DNA from: Pseudomonas yamanorum
Lineage (GTDB): Bacteria > Pseudomonadota > Gammaproteobacteria > Pseudomonadales > Pseudomonadaceae
Direction: 5' to 3'
Assembly (NCBI RefSeq): GCF_013386765.1
Contig: NZ_JACARE010000010.1
Location: forward strand, 289,420 to 353,419
Length of the DNA stretch: 64,000 nucleotides
Part shown: positions 11,084 to 23,148 of the stretch, one piece after another
How the letters are laid out: every line of letters starts with the position of its first letter
Position numbering within the stretch: position 1 is the stretch's first letter
Position numbers and translations under genes: made by a program
The notes under the pieces: model-generated
What the model was told of the DNA's origin: nothing
Database searches by the model: none
What the model saw: the letters and a program-made list of their open reading frames with translations, nothing else

Positions 11084-12933
11084 ACATGATCTTTCTGACT
11101 TTCGTATTTCCCCTGATCGGTTTCCTGCTGCTGTCGTTCTCCCGTGGACGCTGGTCGGAAAACCTCTCGGCCTTGGTCGGCGTGGGTTCCATTGGCCTGT
11201 CGGCGATTGTCGCCGCCTACGTCATCTGGCAATTCAACGTCGCGCCGCCGGAAGGCGGCCACTACACCCTGGTGCTGTGGCAGTGGATGTCGGTGGAGGG
11301 CTTCAAGCCCAACTTCGCCCTCTACGTCGACGGCCTGTCGATCACCATGCTTGGCGTGGTCGTCGGTGTAGGCTTCCTGATCCACCTGTTCGCGTCCTGG
11401 TACATGCGCGGTGAAGCCGGTTACTCGCGCTTCTTCGCCTACACCAACCTGTTTATCTCCAGCATGCTGTTCCTGGTGCTGGGCGATAACCTGTTGTTCC
11501 TGTACTTCGGCTGGGAAGGCGTGGGCCTGTGCTCGTACCTGTTGATCGGTTTCTACTACAGCAACCGCAACAACGGTAACGCCGCACTCAAAGCCTTTAT
11601 CGTGACCCGGATCGGCGACGTGTTCATGGCCATCGGCCTGTTCATCCTGTTCCAACAAGTGGGCACGCTGAACATCCAGGAACTGCTGGTGCTGGCACCG
11701 CAGAAATTCCAGGTCGGCGACTTCTGGATCACCCTGGCGACCCTGATGCTGCTGGGTGGCGCTGTGGGTAAATCCGCACAACTGCCGCTGCAAACCTGGC
11801 TGGCTGACGCAATGGCCGGTCCTACCCCGGTTTCGGCACTGATCCACGCCGCAACCATGGTAACCGCCGGTGTCTACCTGATTGCCCGTACCCACGGCCT
11901 GTTCACCCTGGCGCCGGAGATTCTGCATCTGGTAGGCCTGGTGGGTGGCGTGACCCTGGTACTGGCAGGTTTTGCTGCTCTGGTTCAGACCGACATCAAG
12001 CGTATCCTCGCCTACTCGACCATGAGCCAGATCGGCTACATGTTCCTGGCCCTGGGCGTTGGCGCCTGGGACGGCGCGATCTTCCACCTGATGACCCACG
12101 CCTTCTTCAAGGCCCTGCTGTTCCTTGCTTCCGGTGCGGTGATCGTTGCCTGCCACCACGAGCAGAACATCTTCAAGATGGGCGGCCTGTGGAAGAAACT
12201 GCCGCTGGCCTACGCCAGCTTCATCGTCGGCGGTGCGGCCCTGTCGGCCCTGCCACTGGTGACCGCTGGTTTCTACTCGAAAGACGAAATCCTCTGGGAA
12301 GCCTTTGCCAGCGGTAACCACGGCCTGCTGTACGCCGGCCTGGTGGGTGCGTTCATGACCTCGCTGTACACCTTCCGCCTGATCTTCATCACGTTCCACG
12401 GTGAAGCCAAGACTGAAGCCCATGCAGGCCACGGCATTTCCCACTGGCTGCCACTGTCGGTGCTGATCATCCTGTCGACCTTCGTCGGCGCCATGATCAC
12501 CCCGCCTCTGGCCGGTGTACTGCCGGAAAGCGCCGGCCATGCCGGTGGCGCCGCCAAGCACAGCCTGGAAATCGCCTCGGGTGCCATCGCTATCGCCGGT
12601 ATCCTGCTGGCGGCCCTGCTGTTCCTCGGCAAGCGCCGCTTCGTCACCGCCATCGCCAACAGTGGCATTGGCCGCTTCCTTTCGGCCTGGTGGTTCGCTG
12701 CCTGGGGCTTCGACTGGATCTACGACAAACTGTTCGTCAAGCCTTACCTCGCCATCAGCCACGTACTGCGCAAAGACCCGCTCGACCAGACCATCGGTTT
12801 GATCCCGCGTGCCGCGAAGGCCGGTCACACCGCCCTGAGCCGTAGCGAGACCGGTCAATTGCGCTGGTATGCAGCTTCCATGGCGGCCGGTGCCGTGCTG
12901 GTAATCGGCGCCATCATCGTGGTGGCGGTCTGA
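11080..12933 (+). CDS. nuoL: NADH-quinone oxidoreductase subunit L
   Basis: Antiporter-like proton-pumping subunit at the distal end of complex I (617 residues, many transmembrane helices, and the long C-terminal lateral helix expected of the family). Key motifs are [19 protein letters not shown] around the conserved Glu of helix 5, [20 protein letters not shown] and [12 protein letters not shown]. It overlaps nuoK by 4 bp. An alternative start at ATG 11086 is possible. Confidence 0.96.
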   Translation: MNMIFLTFVFPLIGFLLLSFSRGRWSENLSALVGVGSIGLSAIVAAYVIWQFNVAPPEGGHYTLVLWQWMSVEGFKPNFALYVDGLSITMLGVVVGVGFLIHLFASWYMRGEAGYSRFFAYTNLFISSMLFLVLGDNLLFLYFGWEGVGLCSYLLIGFYYSNRNNGNAALKAFIVTRIGDVFMAIGLFILFQQVGTLNIQELLVLAPQKFQVGDFWITLATLMLLGGAVGKSAQLPLQTWLADAMAGPTPVSALIHAATMVTAGVYLIARTHGLFTLAPEILHLVGLVGGVTLVLAGFAALVQTDIKRILAYSTMSQIGYMFLALGVGAWDGAIFHLMTHAFFKALLFLASGAVIVACHHEQNIFKMGGLWKKLPLAYASFIVGGAALSALPLVTAGFYSKDEILWEAFASGNHGLLYAGLVGAFMTSLYTFRLIFITFHGEAKTEAHAGHGISHWLPLSVLIILSTFVGAMITPPLAGVLPESAGHAGGAAKHSLEIASGAIAIAGILLAALLFLGKRRFVTAIANSGIGRFLSAWWFAAWGFDWIYDKLFVKPYLAISHVLRKDPLDQTIGLIPRAAKAGHTALSRSETGQLRWYAASMAAGAVLVIGAIIVVAV

Positions 12934-12935
12934 CC

Positions 12936-12992
12936 ATGTCTAAGTACATTGCGAACTTTGCGAACTTGCGAAAGGAAACGAGCCCGTCATGA
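12936..12992 (+). CDS. 18-residue ORF bridging nuoL and nuoM (hypothetical)
   Basis: An ATG 2 bp after the nuoL stop opens a frame encoding [18 protein letters not shown], whose stop overlaps the nuoM start as ATGA. No clear ribosome binding site precedes it, and the DNA contains three near-repeats of ttgcgaa. It could be a translational coupling device or chance. Conservation across Pseudomonas would decide. Confidence 0.3.
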   Translation: MSKYIANFANLRKETSPS

Positions 12993-14521
12993 TTCTGCCC
13001 TGGCTAATCCTGATCCCCTTTATCGGCGGCCTGCTCTGCTGGATGGGTGAACGCTTCGGCGCCACCCTCCCCCGCTGGATTGCGTTGCTGACCATGTCCC
13101 TGGAACTCGCGCTCGGCCTCTGGCTGTGGGCCCACGGTGACTATTCATTTGCTCCGGCACCGGGTGTCGATCCGACCTTCGCGCTTGAATTCAAGCACGT
13201 GTGGATCCAGCGCTTCGGCATCAACGTGCACCTGGCCCTCGACGGCCTGTCGCTGTTGATGATCCTGCTGACCGGCCTGCTGGGTATCCTCTCGGTACTC
13301 TGCTCCTGGAAAGAGATCCAGCGTCACGTGGGCTTCTTCCACCTGAACCTGATGTGGATCCTGGGCGGCGTTGTCGGCGTGTTCCTCGCCCTCGACCTGT
13401 TCATGTTCTTCTTCTTCTGGGAAATGATGCTGGTGCCGATGTACTTCCTCATCGCGCTCTGGGGTCACAGTTCTTCGGACGGCAAGAAAACCCGGATCTA
13501 CGCGGCGACCAAGTTCTTCATCTTCACCCAGGCTTCCGGCCTGATCATGTTGGTGGCGATCCTGGGCCTGGTACTGGTCAACTTCAACAGCACGGGCGTG
13601 ATCACGTTCAACTACGCCGACCTGTTGAAAACCAAGATGTCCCTGACCACCGAGTACATCCTGATGCTGGGCTTCTTCATCGCGTTCGCGGTGAAGCTGC
13701 CGGTGGTGCCGTTCCACTCCTGGTTGCCTGACGCTCACGCCCAGGCGCCGACCGCAGGTTCCGTTGACCTGGCCGGTATCCTGTTGAAGACTGCGGCCTA
13801 CGGCCTGCTGCGTTTCGCTCTGCCGCTGTTCCCGAACGCTTCGGCCGAGTTTGCGCCGATCGCCATGACCCTCGGTCTGATCGGGATCTTCTACGGTGCG
13901 TTCCTGGCCTTCGCCCAAACCGACATCAAGCGTCTGATTGCCTTCTCGTCCGTTTCCCACATGGGCTTCGTACTGATCGGCATCTATTCCGGCAGCCAAC
14001 TGGCACTGCAAGGCGCGGTGATCCAGATGCTGGCTCACGGTGTGTCGGCTGCGGCACTGTTTATCCTCAGTGGCCAGCTGTACGAGCGCCTGCACACCCG
14101 TGACATGCGTGAGATGGGTGGCGTGTGGTCGCGTATCGCCTACCTGCCGGCCATCAGCCTGTTCTTCGCCGCCGCCTCCCTGGGCTTGCCGGGTACCGGT
14201 AACTTCATCGGCGAGTTCCTGATCCTGATGGGTGCCTTCGTGCATACACCGTGGATCAGTGCTATCGCTACCTCCGGCCTGGTGTTCGGTTCGGTCTACT
14301 CACTGATCATGATCCACCGCGCGTACTTCGGCCCGGCCAAGTCCGACACCGTGTTGCACGGCATGGACGGTCGCGAACTGATCATGGTGCTCGGCCTTGC
14401 GGTACTGCTGGTGTTCATCGGCGTGTACCCGCAACCGTTCCTGGATACCTCTGCCGCAACGATGCATGGCGTGCAGCAATGGTTCAGCACCGCCTTCACT
14501 CAACTCGCTTCGGCCCGGTAA
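12989..14521 (+). CDS. nuoM: NADH-quinone oxidoreductase subunit M
   Basis: Second antiporter-like proton pump of complex I (510 residues). It has the helix-5 glutamate in [19 protein letters not shown], the [20 protein letters not shown] signature, and [19 protein letters not shown]. It starts 55 bp after nuoL. The purine-rich aaaggaaa upstream is about 12 bp from the ATG, a long spacing that makes coupling through the small upstream ORF worth considering. Confidence 0.96.
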   Translation: MILPWLILIPFIGGLLCWMGERFGATLPRWIALLTMSLELALGLWLWAHGDYSFAPAPGVDPTFALEFKHVWIQRFGINVHLALDGLSLLMILLTGLLGILSVLCSWKEIQRHVGFFHLNLMWILGGVVGVFLALDLFMFFFFWEMMLVPMYFLIALWGHSSSDGKKTRIYAATKFFIFTQASGLIMLVAILGLVLVNFNSTGVITFNYADLLKTKMSLTTEYILMLGFFIAFAVKLPVVPFHSWLPDAHAQAPTAGSVDLAGILLKTAAYGLLRFALPLFPNASAEFAPIAMTLGLIGIFYGAFLAFAQTDIKRLIAFSSVSHMGFVLIGIYSGSQLALQGAVIQMLAHGVSAAALFILSGQLYERLHTRDMREMGGVWSRIAYLPAISLFFAAASLGLPGTGNFIGEFLILMGAFVHTPWISAIATSGLVFGSVYSLIMIHRAYFGPAKSDTVLHGMDGRELIMVLGLAVLLVFIGVYPQPFLDTSAATMHGVQQWFSTAFTQLASAR

Positions 14522-14528
14522 GAGCGCT

Positions 14529-15992
14529 ATGGAATTCACGATCCAACACTTTATCGCGCTTGCGCCGCTGCTGATCTCCAGCCTCACCGTTGTGGTGGTG
14601 ATGCTGGCGATCGCATGGCGCCGCAACCACTCACAGACCTTCCTGATTTCCGTGGCAGGTTTGAACCTGGCCTTGCTGTCGATTATCCCGGCACTCAAGG
14701 TCGCACCGCTGGCAGTCACCCCGCTGTTGATGGTCGATGACTTCGCGCTGCTGTATATCGCGTTGATCCTCGTGGCCACCCTGGCCTGCGTCACCCTCGC
14801 CCACGCCTACCTCGGCGAAGGCGGCACGGGTTACCCGGGCAACCGCGAAGAGCTGTACCTGCTGATCCTGCTGGCTGCGACCGGCGGTATCGTGCTGGTC
14901 AGCGCGCAGCACCTGGCCGGCTTGTTCATCGGCCTGGAACTGCTGTCGATCCCGGTCTACGGCCTGGTGGCGTATGCCTTCTTCAACAAGCGCTCCCTGG
15001 AAGCCGGCATCAAGTACATGGTGCTGTCGGCCGCCGGTTCCGCGTTCCTGTTGTTCGGTATGGCCCTGCTCTACGCAGAAGCCGGCAGCCTGAGCTTCAG
15101 CGGTATCGGTCACGCCCTGGCAGCCTCCGGCAGCCCTGCGCCAATCGCCCAGCTGGGCCTGGCCATGATGCTGATCGGCCTGGCGTTCAAGCTGTCGCTG
15201 GTGCCGTTCCACCTGTGGACCCCGGACGTGTACGAAGGCGCCCCGGCGCCGGTGGCCGCGTTCCTGGCTACCGCGTCGAAAGTCGCCGTGTTTGCGGTGA
15301 TGGTGCGTCTGTTCCAGATCTCCCCTGCGGCCAACACCGGTGTACTCAGCAACGTGCTGACCATCATCGCGATCGCCTCGATCCTGTTCGGTAACCTGCT
15401 GGCGCTGACCCAGAACAACCTCAAGCGTCTGCTGGGTTATTCGTCCATCGCGCACTTCGGTTACCTGCTGATCGCCCTGGTGGCAAGCAAGGGCCTGGCG
15501 ATGGAAGCCATCGGCGTGTACCTGGTCACCTACGTGATCACAAGCCTGGGTGCATTCGGTGTGATCACCCTGATGTCCTCGCCTTACAAAGGCCGTGACG
15601 CTGACGCCCTGTACGAATACCGTGGCCTGTTCTGGCGCCGTCCGTACCTGACCGCCGTACTGACCGTGATGATGTTGTCCCTGGCCGGCATCCCGCTGAC
15701 CGCCGGCTTCATCGGCAAGTTCTACATCGTGGCCACTGGTGTTGAAGCCCACGAATGGTGGTTGGTTGCATCCCTGGTACTGGGCAGCGCCATCGGCGTT
15801 TTCTACTACCTGCGCGTGATGGTGACCCTGTACCTGATCGAACCAAACCTGCGCCGTGTAGACGCCGAGTTGCACTGGGAACAGAAAGCGGGCGGCGTGA
15901 TGCTGCTCGCAATCGCCCTGCTGGCGTTCTTCCTGGGTGTGTACCCACAACCGTTGCTCACCCTGGTGCAGCATGCGGTGATGGCGGGTTGA
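14529..15992 (+). CDS. nuoN: NADH-quinone oxidoreductase subunit N
   Basis: Third antiporter-like subunit and last gene of the operon (487 residues). It contains [39 protein letters not shown] and [19 protein letters not shown]. The frame is open upstream to 14397, but that part overlaps nuoM in another frame and has shadow composition. The ATG at 14529, 7 bp after the nuoM stop, gives the family-typical [14 protein letters not shown] start and length. Confidence 0.96.
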   Translation: MEFTIQHFIALAPLLISSLTVVVVMLAIAWRRNHSQTFLISVAGLNLALLSIIPALKVAPLAVTPLLMVDDFALLYIALILVATLACVTLAHAYLGEGGTGYPGNREELYLLILLAATGGIVLVSAQHLAGLFIGLELLSIPVYGLVAYAFFNKRSLEAGIKYMVLSAAGSAFLLFGMALLYAEAGSLSFSGIGHALAASGSPAPIAQLGLAMMLIGLAFKLSLVPFHLWTPDVYEGAPAPVAAFLATASKVAVFAVMVRLFQISPAANTGVLSNVLTIIAIASILFGNLLALTQNNLKRLLGYSSIAHFGYLLIALVASKGLAMEAIGVYLVTYVITSLGAFGVITLMSSPYKGRDADALYEYRGLFWRRPYLTAVLTVMMLSLAGIPLTAGFIGKFYIVATGVEAHEWWLVASLVLGSAIGVFYYLRVMVTLYLIEPNLRRVDAELHWEQKAGGVMLLAIALLAFFLGVYPQPLLTLVQHAVMAG

Positions 15993-16015
15993 TCGCTTAG
16001 TTAAACGCAGTAAGC

Positions 16016-16041
16016 AAAACGGCGCCTTCGGGCGCCGTTTT
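16016..16041 (+). terminator. Strong rho-independent terminator after nuoN
   Basis: Perfect stem aaaacggcgcc / ggcgccgtttt with a ttcg tetraloop. It ends the nuo operon 24 bp after the nuoN stop and, being symmetric, may act in both directions towards the convergent chemoreceptor gene. Confidence 0.92.
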
Positions 16042-16087
16042 GCGTTTCTGGAGAAGATAATCTTGTCAGGTTGAAGAAGCTTGCCTC

Positions 16088-16201
16088 CCGTAGCAGCTGT
16101 CGAGCTCAAGCGAGGCTGCGTCGGCTCAACTTGATCTGTGCCTGGCTCTATAACGACGGCGTGGCCAACGTAGCCTCGCTTGAGCTCGACAACTGCTACG
16201 A
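16088..16201. repeat. Inverted repeat, GTAGCAGCTGTCGAG family, copy 1
   Basis: Arms of about 32 bp begin gtagcagctgtcgagc and are inverted with about 47 bp between them; the right arm has a one-base difference (gacaactgc). It lies between convergent nuoN and the chemoreceptor gene. Same family as 21733-21825 and 25689-25790. Confidence 0.85.
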
Positions 16202-16230
16202 CACCTTCAGCAGTGGCGGTAAATCTGCAA

Positions 16231-17910
16231 TCAAATCCTGAACTGCCCCACCAACTGCCCCAACCGCTGCCCAAGGTCCGCCAGGCTGCGGGAGGTCTGG
16301 GCGCCCTGTTGGGTTTCATCCGCCACGCTGTCCACCGCCACCGCGATCTGATGCACGCTGCGGTTGATCTCTTCGGCTACGGCGGTTTGCTCTTCAGCCG
16401 CGCTGGCAATCTGCGCGTTCATCGAGTTGATGGTGCCGATCAGCTGCGCCATGGTGTCCAGGGAGGCACCCGCTTCGTTGGCCTGGGCCGAGGTGCCGTC
16501 GCCGGCTTCGCTGGAGCGACGCATGGATTCCACGGCGGCTTCGGTGCCTTTTTGCAGGCGGTCGATCATGCCCTGGATTTCCTGGGTACTTTGCTGGGTA
16601 CGGCTGGCCAACGCCCGCACTTCGTCGGCGACCACGGCAAACCCACGACCGGCCTCCCCTGCCCGCGCGGCTTCAATGGCGGCGTTGAGGGCGAGCAAGT
16701 TGGTCTGTTCGGCAATCGAGCGGATCACGCCAAGCACGCTGACAATCGAGGAAACGTCCTGCTGCAAGCTGTCCAGGGACACGCCGCTGGTGCGGATGTC
16801 GTTCACCAGCGCGTGAATCTGCGCGATGCTGCCGTCCACGACTTTTTTCGCAGCCTGGCCTTCGGCGTCGGTCTGTTGCGCTGCCACGGCGGCGCCTTGG
16901 GCGCTGCGGGCCACTTCATGGGCGGCAGACGACATTTCGTTGATCGCGGTGGCCACCTGGTCCGTTTCGTGGCGCTGGCGCTCCATGGCTTTTTCCGAGC
17001 GGCTGGCTTGCTCGGCGACCTGGCTCACCAGGCCGGTAAGCTGGGAGGTCATTTCGGTGATCTGCCGCACCAGGCCGTGGATCTTGTCGACAAAGCGGTT
17101 GAACGAGCCGGCCAGTTCCCCCAGTTCATCCTGGCTGGTGATGGCCAGGCGGCGAGTCAGGTCACCTTCACCGGCGGCGATGTCGTCGAGGTTGATCTTC
17201 ATCAGGTGCAACGGCCGCAGGATGGTGTTGGCCACCAGCATGCCCACGGCGGCGATCACCAACAGCACCACCACGGCAATCCCGATGATGCTCAGCACCA
17301 CGCCTTCCATGCGCTTTTCCACCTTGGCCTGAACCTCGGCGACCTGGGCGTCGATGCCGTCCAGGTTCACCGACGTACCGATCACCATGTCCCACTTGGG
17401 CAGGTATTCGGTGTAGCCAAGCTTGGGCACCAGTTCGGTCTGGCCGGGCTGGGTCGAGCTGTATTGCAGGTAGTGGGTGCCGTCCTTGCCGACTTTCACC
17501 AGGTCACGGTTGACGTAGACGCCGTTCGGGTCGCGGTTGTCCTTGAAGCTTTTGCCCACGCCGTCCGGGCTGTTGCCCTTGAACAGGCGAATGGTCTCGG
17601 AGTCGTAGCCGAAGAAGTAGCCGTCCTTGCCGTAACTGGTGTTGGACAGCAGCTTGACCACCTGCGCCCGCACCGTCGTGTCGCCCTGGGCGGCAGCGTC
17701 GTACAGCGGCTGGATGGTGGTCATGGCCACCTCGACGTAGCCGCGCAAGGTGGTCTTGGCGTCGTTGAGCAGGTTCTGACGGGTTTCTTCGACTTCCTTG
17801 CGGGCCTGCTCCTGAAGGATCCACACCGTGGTCAGGCTGATGATCACGGCAAACAACAACACGGGCAGGACAGCAAGGGACAGTACTTTGGCCTTTAGAC
17901 TCAGACGCAT
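16231..17910 (-). CDS. Methyl-accepting chemotaxis protein, sCache type (CtpM-like)
   Basis: Inner-membrane chemoreceptor of 559 residues. A first transmembrane segment (about 8-30) is followed by a periplasmic single-Cache domain with [15 protein letters not shown] and [14 protein letters not shown] second transmembrane segment (about 200-222), a HAMP domain and the cytoplasmic signalling tip [20 protein letters not shown] come next. The position next to the transporter and TlpQ-like receptor matches P. aeruginosa PA2652 (CtpM, a malate receptor), so an organic-acid ligand is likely. That is inference from synteny. Sodium-coupled transport by the neighbour may serve the same nutrient. Confidence 0.85.
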   Translation of the reverse strand: MRLSLKAKVLSLAVLPVLLFAVIISLTTVWILQEQARKEVEETRQNLLNDAKTTLRGYVEVAMTTIQPLYDAAAQGDTTVRAQVVKLLSNTSYGKDGYFFGYDSETIRLFKGNSPDGVGKSFKDNRDPNGVYVNRDLVKVGKDGTHYLQYSSTQPGQTELVPKLGYTEYLPKWDMVIGTSVNLDGIDAQVAEVQAKVEKRMEGVVLSIIGIAVVVLLVIAAVGMLVANTILRPLHLMKINLDDIAAGEGDLTRRLAITSQDELGELAGSFNRFVDKIHGLVRQITEMTSQLTGLVSQVAEQASRSEKAMERQRHETDQVATAINEMSSAAHEVARSAQGAAVAAQQTDAEGQAAKKVVDGSIAQIHALVNDIRTSGVSLDSLQQDVSSIVSVLGVIRSIAEQTNLLALNAAIEAARAGEAGRGFAVVADEVRALASRTQQSTQEIQGMIDRLQKGTEAAVESMRRSSEAGDGTSAQANEAGASLDTMAQLIGTINSMNAQIASAAEEQTAVAEEINRSVHQIAVAVDSVADETQQGAQTSRSLADLGQRLGQLVGQFRI

Positions 17911-17979
17911 GGCTCTTCTCTCTTAAGGGACAACTTAAGAGGTTAACGGCTAGTTACAATAAATCTGTAGGACAATCCC

Positions 17980-19302
17980 TCAGAGCGTCATCGCAGCAAA
18001 CCAGCCAAACGCCAGCAGCGGAATGTTGTAATGCAGGAAGGTCGGGACCACGGTGTCCCAGATATGGTGATGCTGGCCGTCGATGTTCAACCCCGAGGTC
18101 GGGCCCAGGGTCGAGTCCGACGCGGGCGAGCCGGCATCCCCCAGTGCCCCGGCCGTGCCAACGATGCACACGATGGCCAGCGGGCTGAAGCCCAGTTGCA
18201 CGCACAGCGGCACAAAGATCGCCGCCAGGATCGGCACCGTGGAAAACGACGAGCCAATGCCCATGGTCACCAGCAAGCCCACCAGCAGCATCAGCAGCGC
18301 GCCCACACCGCGGCTATGGCCGATAAACGCCGCCGAGGCTTGCACCAGAGTCTGCACTTCGCCGGTGGCCTTGAGCACTTCGGCAAAGCCCGACGAGGCG
18401 ATCATGATGAAGCCGATCATCGCCATCATCTTCATGCCTTCGGTGAACAGGTCATCGGTGTCACGCCAGCGCACGATGCCCGACACCGAAAAAATCAGGA
18501 ACCCCGCCAGGGCGCCGATGATCATCGAGTCCAGCCACAGCTGGATAATGAACGCCGCCGCAATTGCCAGGCCGGCCACCAGCAGGGTCAGCGGGTTGTA
18601 TTGCACCGCCACCTGCTCGACCCGCTCGATTTTCTCCAGGTCGTACACGCGCTTCTTGCGGTAGCTGATAAACACCGCCACCAGCAGGCCGACCACCATG
18701 CCCAGCGCCGGGAGGCCCATGGCATGGGTGACGTTGACCTGGCTGATGTCGACACCGCTCTTGGCCACGTTGGCCAGCAGGATCTGATTCAGGAAGATAT
18801 TGCCGAAGCCCACCGGCAGAAACATATAGGGCGTGATCAGGCCGAAGGTCATCACGCAGGCGATCAGCCGGCGGTCCAATTGCAGCTTGGTCAGCACATA
18901 TAAAAGCGGCGGTACCAGCAGCGGGATAAACGCGATGTGGATCGGCAGGATGTTCTGCGAGGCGATGGCCACCACCCAGAGCAAGCCGATCAGCAACCAC
19001 TTGACGTGACTGCCGCCGGTGGCTTCCTGACGGTCCACCAGCAGCAGGGCCTTGTCGGCCAACGCATGGGCCAGGCCAGACTTGGCAATCGCCACCGCGA
19101 AAGCACCGAGCAGCGCGTAGGACAATGCCACCGTCGCACCGCCACCCAGCCCACTGTTGAACGCCTTGAGCGTTGCGTCGATGCCCAGGCCGCCGGTCAG
19201 GCCACCCACCAGGGCGCCGACAATGATCGCGATTACCACATGCACGCGGGACAGGCTGAGCACCAGCATGGTGCCGACCGCGGCGATTACTGCATTAATC
19301 AT
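17980..19302 (-). CDS. Na+/H+ antiporter-family transporter
   Basis: Integral membrane protein of 440 residues with about 11-12 hydrophobic segments, resembling the Na+/H+ antiporter family of Bacillus YuiF type. Conserved stretches include [32 protein letters not shown] and [20 protein letters not shown] near the C-terminus. The start at 19302 gives [10 protein letters not shown] and has a gaggt ribosome binding site; the frame extends upstream to 19374 but that part has no membrane-protein character. Gene order matches PA2653. The substrate is unknown; members may carry amino or organic acids rather than only sodium. Confidence 0.8.
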   Translation of the reverse strand: MINAVIAAVGTMLVLSLSRVHVVIAIIVGALVGGLTGGLGIDATLKAFNSGLGGGATVALSYALLGAFAVAIAKSGLAHALADKALLLVDRQEATGGSHVKWLLIGLLWVVAIASQNILPIHIAFIPLLVPPLLYVLTKLQLDRRLIACVMTFGLITPYMFLPVGFGNIFLNQILLANVAKSGVDISQVNVTHAMGLPALGMVVGLLVAVFISYRKKRVYDLEKIERVEQVAVQYNPLTLLVAGLAIAAAFIIQLWLDSMIIGALAGFLIFSVSGIVRWRDTDDLFTEGMKMMAMIGFIMIASSGFAEVLKATGEVQTLVQASAAFIGHSRGVGALLMLLVGLLVTMGIGSSFSTVPILAAIFVPLCVQLGFSPLAIVCIVGTAGALGDAGSPASDSTLGPTSGLNIDGQHHHIWDTVVPTFLHYNIPLLAFGWFAAMTL

Positions 19303-19547
19303 CGTTACCTCAAGACAGAAAACATAAAAAAAGCACGCACCTGCCCGGGCTGCTGTCGGGGACGGCTGCCGCAAATCAGGTGTTAAAGGAGTTTTATTAG
19401 AGGGCGCGCACTTTGCAGCAGGCAGGCGGGCATGTCAAAGCACGACGTCGCAAACAGCTTTAAATTGAACGTTTGAATAAAGAAAACTTTCAAGCGGCCG
19501 ATACAGGCAGATCGTCTCTGTCGTATCGAAAGGTTAAGGAAGGCTCC

Positions 19548-21695
19548 ATGTCGCTCAGACAGCTGTCCATTCAATGGAAAATTACCCTGCTGGCCGGTCT
19601 CTGCCTGTTGGGCATCGTGACCTTGCTGGTAGGTCTGTCGCTGTACCGCATGGCGCAGAGTTCCGATCTGGTGAAGGCCTCCAGCATGGAAATGCTCGAC
19701 GAAGCTGCCCAGGCGCGCATCGAAGCCCAGGGTGAAGTCCAGGCCTTGGGCATTCGCCAGCAGTTCATGGACGCCTATCAATACGGCCACGGTTTTTCCC
19801 GGCAGGTGCTGTTCCTGCGGGAACAGGCAGAAAAACGCTTCCTGGATGCGTTCGATCTACGCGAAGACCTGACTCGCCAGGTCAAGGCCGCGTTGCAAGC
19901 CAACCCGGACTTGCTGGGCCTGTCCCTGGTATTTGAAGCCAACGCACTGGACGGCAAGGACGAACTGTTCGCCAATCAAAAGGAGCTGGGCAGCAACGAC
20001 AAAGGCCGCTTTGCGCTGTACTGGTCCCAGCCGACCGCGGGCAAACTGACCTCAATGTCGCTGCCCGAAAGCGACATGTCCGACACCAGCATCGGACCCA
20101 GCGGCGAAAAAGCCAACGCGTGGTTCACCTGCCCGCGCACCACCCTCAAACCCTGCGTGATCGAGCCGTACTTCTATGTCATCGACGGGCAAAAGGTGCT
20201 GATGACCAGCATCGTGTTCCCGCTGATGGTCAATGGCAAAGTCATCGCGTCGCTGTCGGTGGACATCAACCTCAACAGCCTGCAAGCGGTCAGCCAGAGC
20301 GTCAGCCAGAAACTCTACAACGGCCAGACCAGCGTCAGCATCATCAGCCCGGTGGGCCTGCTGGCCGGCTACAGCCCGGACGCCGGCAAACTCAGCCAGC
20401 GCCTGGACACCGTCGACACCTCCAATGGCGCGCAACTGATCAGCGCCCTGGCCAGCAGCACCCAGACCCGCAGTGTGCGCACCGACCATCAACTCAAGGT
20501 ACTGGCGCCGTTCCTGCCGATTCCCGATGGCAAACCGTGGGGCGTGTTGCTGGATGTGCCGGAAAAAGTCCTGGTCGCCCCGGCTGAAGCCCTGAAGGTC
20601 AAGCTCGACGCCGACAACGCCAAGGGCACCCTGCTGGAACTGAGCCTGGGCCTGTTGGCCGCCATCGTCGGCCTGTTGCTGGTGTGGCTGATGGCCCGCA
20701 GCGTGACGCGGCCGATCCTCGGCGTGGCGCGCATGCTGGAAGACATTGCCAGTGGCGAAGGCGACCTGACCCGCCGCCTGGCCTACGACAAGCACGATGA
20801 ACTCGGTGAGTTGGCCGGCTGGTTCAACCGCTTCCTCGACAAGCTGCAGCCGATCATTGCCCAGGTCAAACGTTCGGTGCAGGACGCCCGGGGCACCGCC
20901 GACCAGTCAGCCGCGATTGCCACCGAAACCAGCGCCGGCATGGAGCAGCAATACCGCCAGGTCGACCAGGTAGCCACCGCCTCCCACGAGATGAGCGCCA
21001 CCGCCCAGGACGTCGCCCGCAATGCAGCCCAGGCCGCCCAGGCCGCCCGCGATGCCGACCGGGCCACCCGCGAAGGCTTGACGGTGATCGACCGCACCAC
21101 CACCAGCATCGGTCATCTGGCCGCTGACATGAGCACGGCAATGACCCAGGTTGAAGGCCTGGCCGCCAACAGCGAGAAGATCGGTTCGGTACTGGAAGTG
21201 ATTCGCGCGATCGCCGAGCAGACCAACCTGCTGGCACTCAACGCCGCCATCGAAGCGGCCCGCGCCGGTGAGGCCGGTCGTGGTTTTGCAGTGGTCGCCG
21301 ACGAAGTGCGCAACCTGGCACGACGTACCCAGGAATCGGTGGAAGAAACCCGCCTGGTGATCGAGCAACTGCAAAGTGGCACCCAGGATGTGGTGGGCTC
21401 CATGAGCAACAGCCATCGTCAGGCCCAAGGCAGCGTCGAGCATGTAGGCCAGGCCGTGACCGCGTTGCGCCAGATCGGCGATGCGGTGACGGTGATCAGC
21501 GACATGAACCTGCAAATCGCCAGCGCCGCCGAAGAGCAAAGCGCGGTGGCCGAGGAGATCAACAATAACGTGGCGACGATTCGGGATGTGACCGAGTCGC
21601 TGTCCGAGCAGGCGAATGAATCGGCGCGGGTCAGCCAGGCGTTGAATAGCCTGGCGAATCAGCAGCAGGGTTTGATGGATCAGTTCAGGGTTTGA
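19548..21695 (+). CDS. tlpQ: Methyl-accepting chemotaxis protein, dCache type (TlpQ-like)
   Basis: Chemoreceptor of 715 residues with a transmembrane segment at about 12-31 and a large periplasmic double-Cache domain to about residue 365, containing [23 protein letters not shown] split over two motifs. A second transmembrane segment lies near 385-405, followed by HAMP and the conserved tip [20 protein letters not shown]. The ATG at 19548 has aaggaagg 7 bp upstream and gives the start [17 protein letters not shown]. Length and location agree with P. aeruginosa TlpQ (PA2654), a polyamine/histamine receptor of the McpU group. The ligand is inferred, not seen. Confidence 0.82.
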   Translation: MSLRQLSIQWKITLLAGLCLLGIVTLLVGLSLYRMAQSSDLVKASSMEMLDEAAQARIEAQGEVQALGIRQQFMDAYQYGHGFSRQVLFLREQAEKRFLDAFDLREDLTRQVKAALQANPDLLGLSLVFEANALDGKDELFANQKELGSNDKGRFALYWSQPTAGKLTSMSLPESDMSDTSIGPSGEKANAWFTCPRTTLKPCVIEPYFYVIDGQKVLMTSIVFPLMVNGKVIASLSVDINLNSLQAVSQSVSQKLYNGQTSVSIISPVGLLAGYSPDAGKLSQRLDTVDTSNGAQLISALASSTQTRSVRTDHQLKVLAPFLPIPDGKPWGVLLDVPEKVLVAPAEALKVKLDADNAKGTLLELSLGLLAAIVGLLLVWLMARSVTRPILGVARMLEDIASGEGDLTRRLAYDKHDELGELAGWFNRFLDKLQPIIAQVKRSVQDARGTADQSAAIATETSAGMEQQYRQVDQVATASHEMSATAQDVARNAAQAAQAARDADRATREGLTVIDRTTTSIGHLAADMSTAMTQVEGLAANSEKIGSVLEVIRAIAEQTNLLALNAAIEAARAGEAGRGFAVVADEVRNLARRTQESVEETRLVIEQLQSGTQDVVGSMSNSHRQAQGSVEHVGQAVTALRQIGDAVTVISDMNLQIASAAEEQSAVAEEINNNVATIRDVTESLSEQANESARVSQALNSLANQQQGLMDQFRV

Positions 21696-21732
21696 TGAGC
21701 TGCGAGATTCTCTGGCAATAAGCCCGAGTATC

Positions 21733-21825
21733 CCGTAGCAGCTGTCGAGCCTCGGCGAGGCTGCGTTAGCGGTGTGTCAGGTATGCCGCCGACGCAGCCT
21801 CGCCAAGGCTCGACAGCTGCTACGT
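21733..21825. repeat. Inverted repeat, GTAGCAGCTGTCGAG family, copy 2
   Basis: Arms start gtagcagctgtcgagcc and end ggctcgacagctgctac. The element lies between the convergent tlpQ-like and carS-like genes, where it may also end transcription from both sides. Confidence 0.85.
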
Positions 21826-21831
21826 CGGTTT

Positions 21832-23148
21832 TCACTGGCGGCGTGGCAGGTCGATAACCACCTTCAGCCCGCCCAGCTCGCTTTCCTGCAACAGCAGCAC
21901 CCCGCCCCACACCTCGACAATATCCCGCACGATCCCCAACCCCAGGCCATGGCCGTCAGTCTGCTCATCCAGCCGGGTGCCCCGGCTGAACACCTGGTCG
22001 CGCTGACTCTCGGGAATCCCCGGCCCGTCATCCTCGACCATCAGCCGAAAGCCTTCCGGGGTTTCGCTGATGCTCAACACAATCTCGGCATCCGCCCATT
22101 TGCAGGCGTTGTCCAGCAGGTTGCCCAACAGTTCCAGCAAGTCCTCGCGGTCCCACGGCAGTTGCAAACCGGGGCGCACGCGGTAACTCAAATCCAGATG
22201 TTCGCCATGGATCATGTTCAAGGTCGCTAACAGCCCCGGCAATTCACCATCGCAGTCGAACAAGGCACCCGGCAGGGTCTCGCCGGCCAACCGCGCACGA
22301 TTGAGTTCGCGGTTAAGCCGTTGCTGCACCTGCTCCAACTGTTCGCGCAGCAGCTTGCTCAGTTGCGGATGGTCCTTGAGCTGCTCGCTGGAGGCCACGC
22401 TCAGCAACACCGCCAACGGGGTTTTCAGGGCATGGCCGAGGTTGCCCAGGGCGTTGCGCGAGCGTTTGAGGCTGTCTTCGGTGTGGGCCAGCAAATGGTT
22501 GATCTGTGCCACCAGCGGCTCCAGTTCCACCGGCACCTGGGTATCCAGTTGCGAGCGCTGGCCTTGTTGCAGTTGCGCGATCTGGTTGCGCGCGGTCTCC
22601 AGCGGGCGTAACGCGCGGCGCACGGTGACCCGTTGCAGGATCAGGATCAGCAACAGCGCCGCCAGCCCGATTACCAGGCCAATCTGGCGCATCAGGCGAA
22701 AGCTTTCCCTGACCGGGGTGTAGTCCTGGGCCACGCTGATGGAAATCGATTGGCCGAAGCGCTTGTAGTCCGAACGCAGCACCAGCAGTTGCTGGCCTTC
22801 CGGGCCCAGTTGCAGGTTGCCCTTGAGCCCGGCCTGGGGCAGTTGCGGCAGCTCCTGGTCCCATAACGAGCGGGAACGCCAGTGGGTGTCACCAAAATCG
22901 ATACGGAAATAGTGCCCGGAAAACGGGCGCTGATAAGCCGGAGACAGCCGCTGCTCATCCAGTTGCACACCCGTGGGCCCGCGCACCAGCGCCACCAGCA
23001 GGTTCTCGCTGTCATTGCGCAGGCCCGATTCCAGGTAGCGTTGCAGGCCCACTTCGAACAGCCACAAACTGGTCTGCGCCAGCACCAGGCCGACGATCAC
23101 CATCACACTGATCAGCCCCAGGCTCAGGCGCCGCTGGATCGACTTCAT
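21832..23148 (-). CDS. carS: Sensor histidine kinase, CarS/BqsS type
   Basis: Membrane histidine kinase of 438 residues. Transmembrane segments at about 10-30 and 156-172 enclose a periplasmic domain of about 125 residues. HAMP follows, then the phospho-acceptor motif [11 protein letters not shown] (His239), the N box [16 protein letters not shown] and GLGLGIV. Position and partners match P. aeruginosa PA2656 (CarS/BqsS), which senses Ca2+ and/or Fe2+. The RExxE motif reported near residues 44-48 of BqsS is RNDSE here, so metal specificity may differ. It overlaps carR by 4 bp. Confidence 0.85.
   Translation of the reverse strand: MKSIQRRLSLGLISVMVIVGLVLAQTSLWLFEVGLQRYLESGLRNDSENLLVALVRGPTGVQLDEQRLSPAYQRPFSGHYFRIDFGDTHWRSRSLWDQELPQLPQAGLKGNLQLGPEGQQLLVLRSDYKRFGQSISISVAQDYTPVRESFRLMRQIGLVIGLAALLLILILQRVTVRRALRPLETARNQIAQLQQGQRSQLDTQVPVELEPLVAQINHLLAHTEDSLKRSRNALGNLGHALKTPLAVLLSVASSEQLKDHPQLSKLLREQLEQVQQRLNRELNRARLAGETLPGALFDCDGELPGLLATLNMIHGEHLDLSYRVRPGLQLPWDREDLLELLGNLLDNACKWADAEIVLSISETPEGFRLMVEDDGPGIPESQRDQVFSRGTRLDEQTDGHGLGLGIVRDIVEVWGGVLLLQESELGGLKVVIDLPRRQ

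Noticed and set aside
10729..12858. 709-codon open frame antisense to nuoL
   Set aside because: Shadow of a membrane-protein gene, with extreme Gln/His/Asp composition.
16180..17898. 572-codon plus-strand frame opposite the CtpM-like receptor
   Set aside because: Antisense of a chemoreceptor; no domain recognised.
19473..19547. N-terminal extension of the TlpQ-like receptor
   Set aside because: TTG start without ribosome binding site; ATG 19548 has a good site and a proper first membrane segment.
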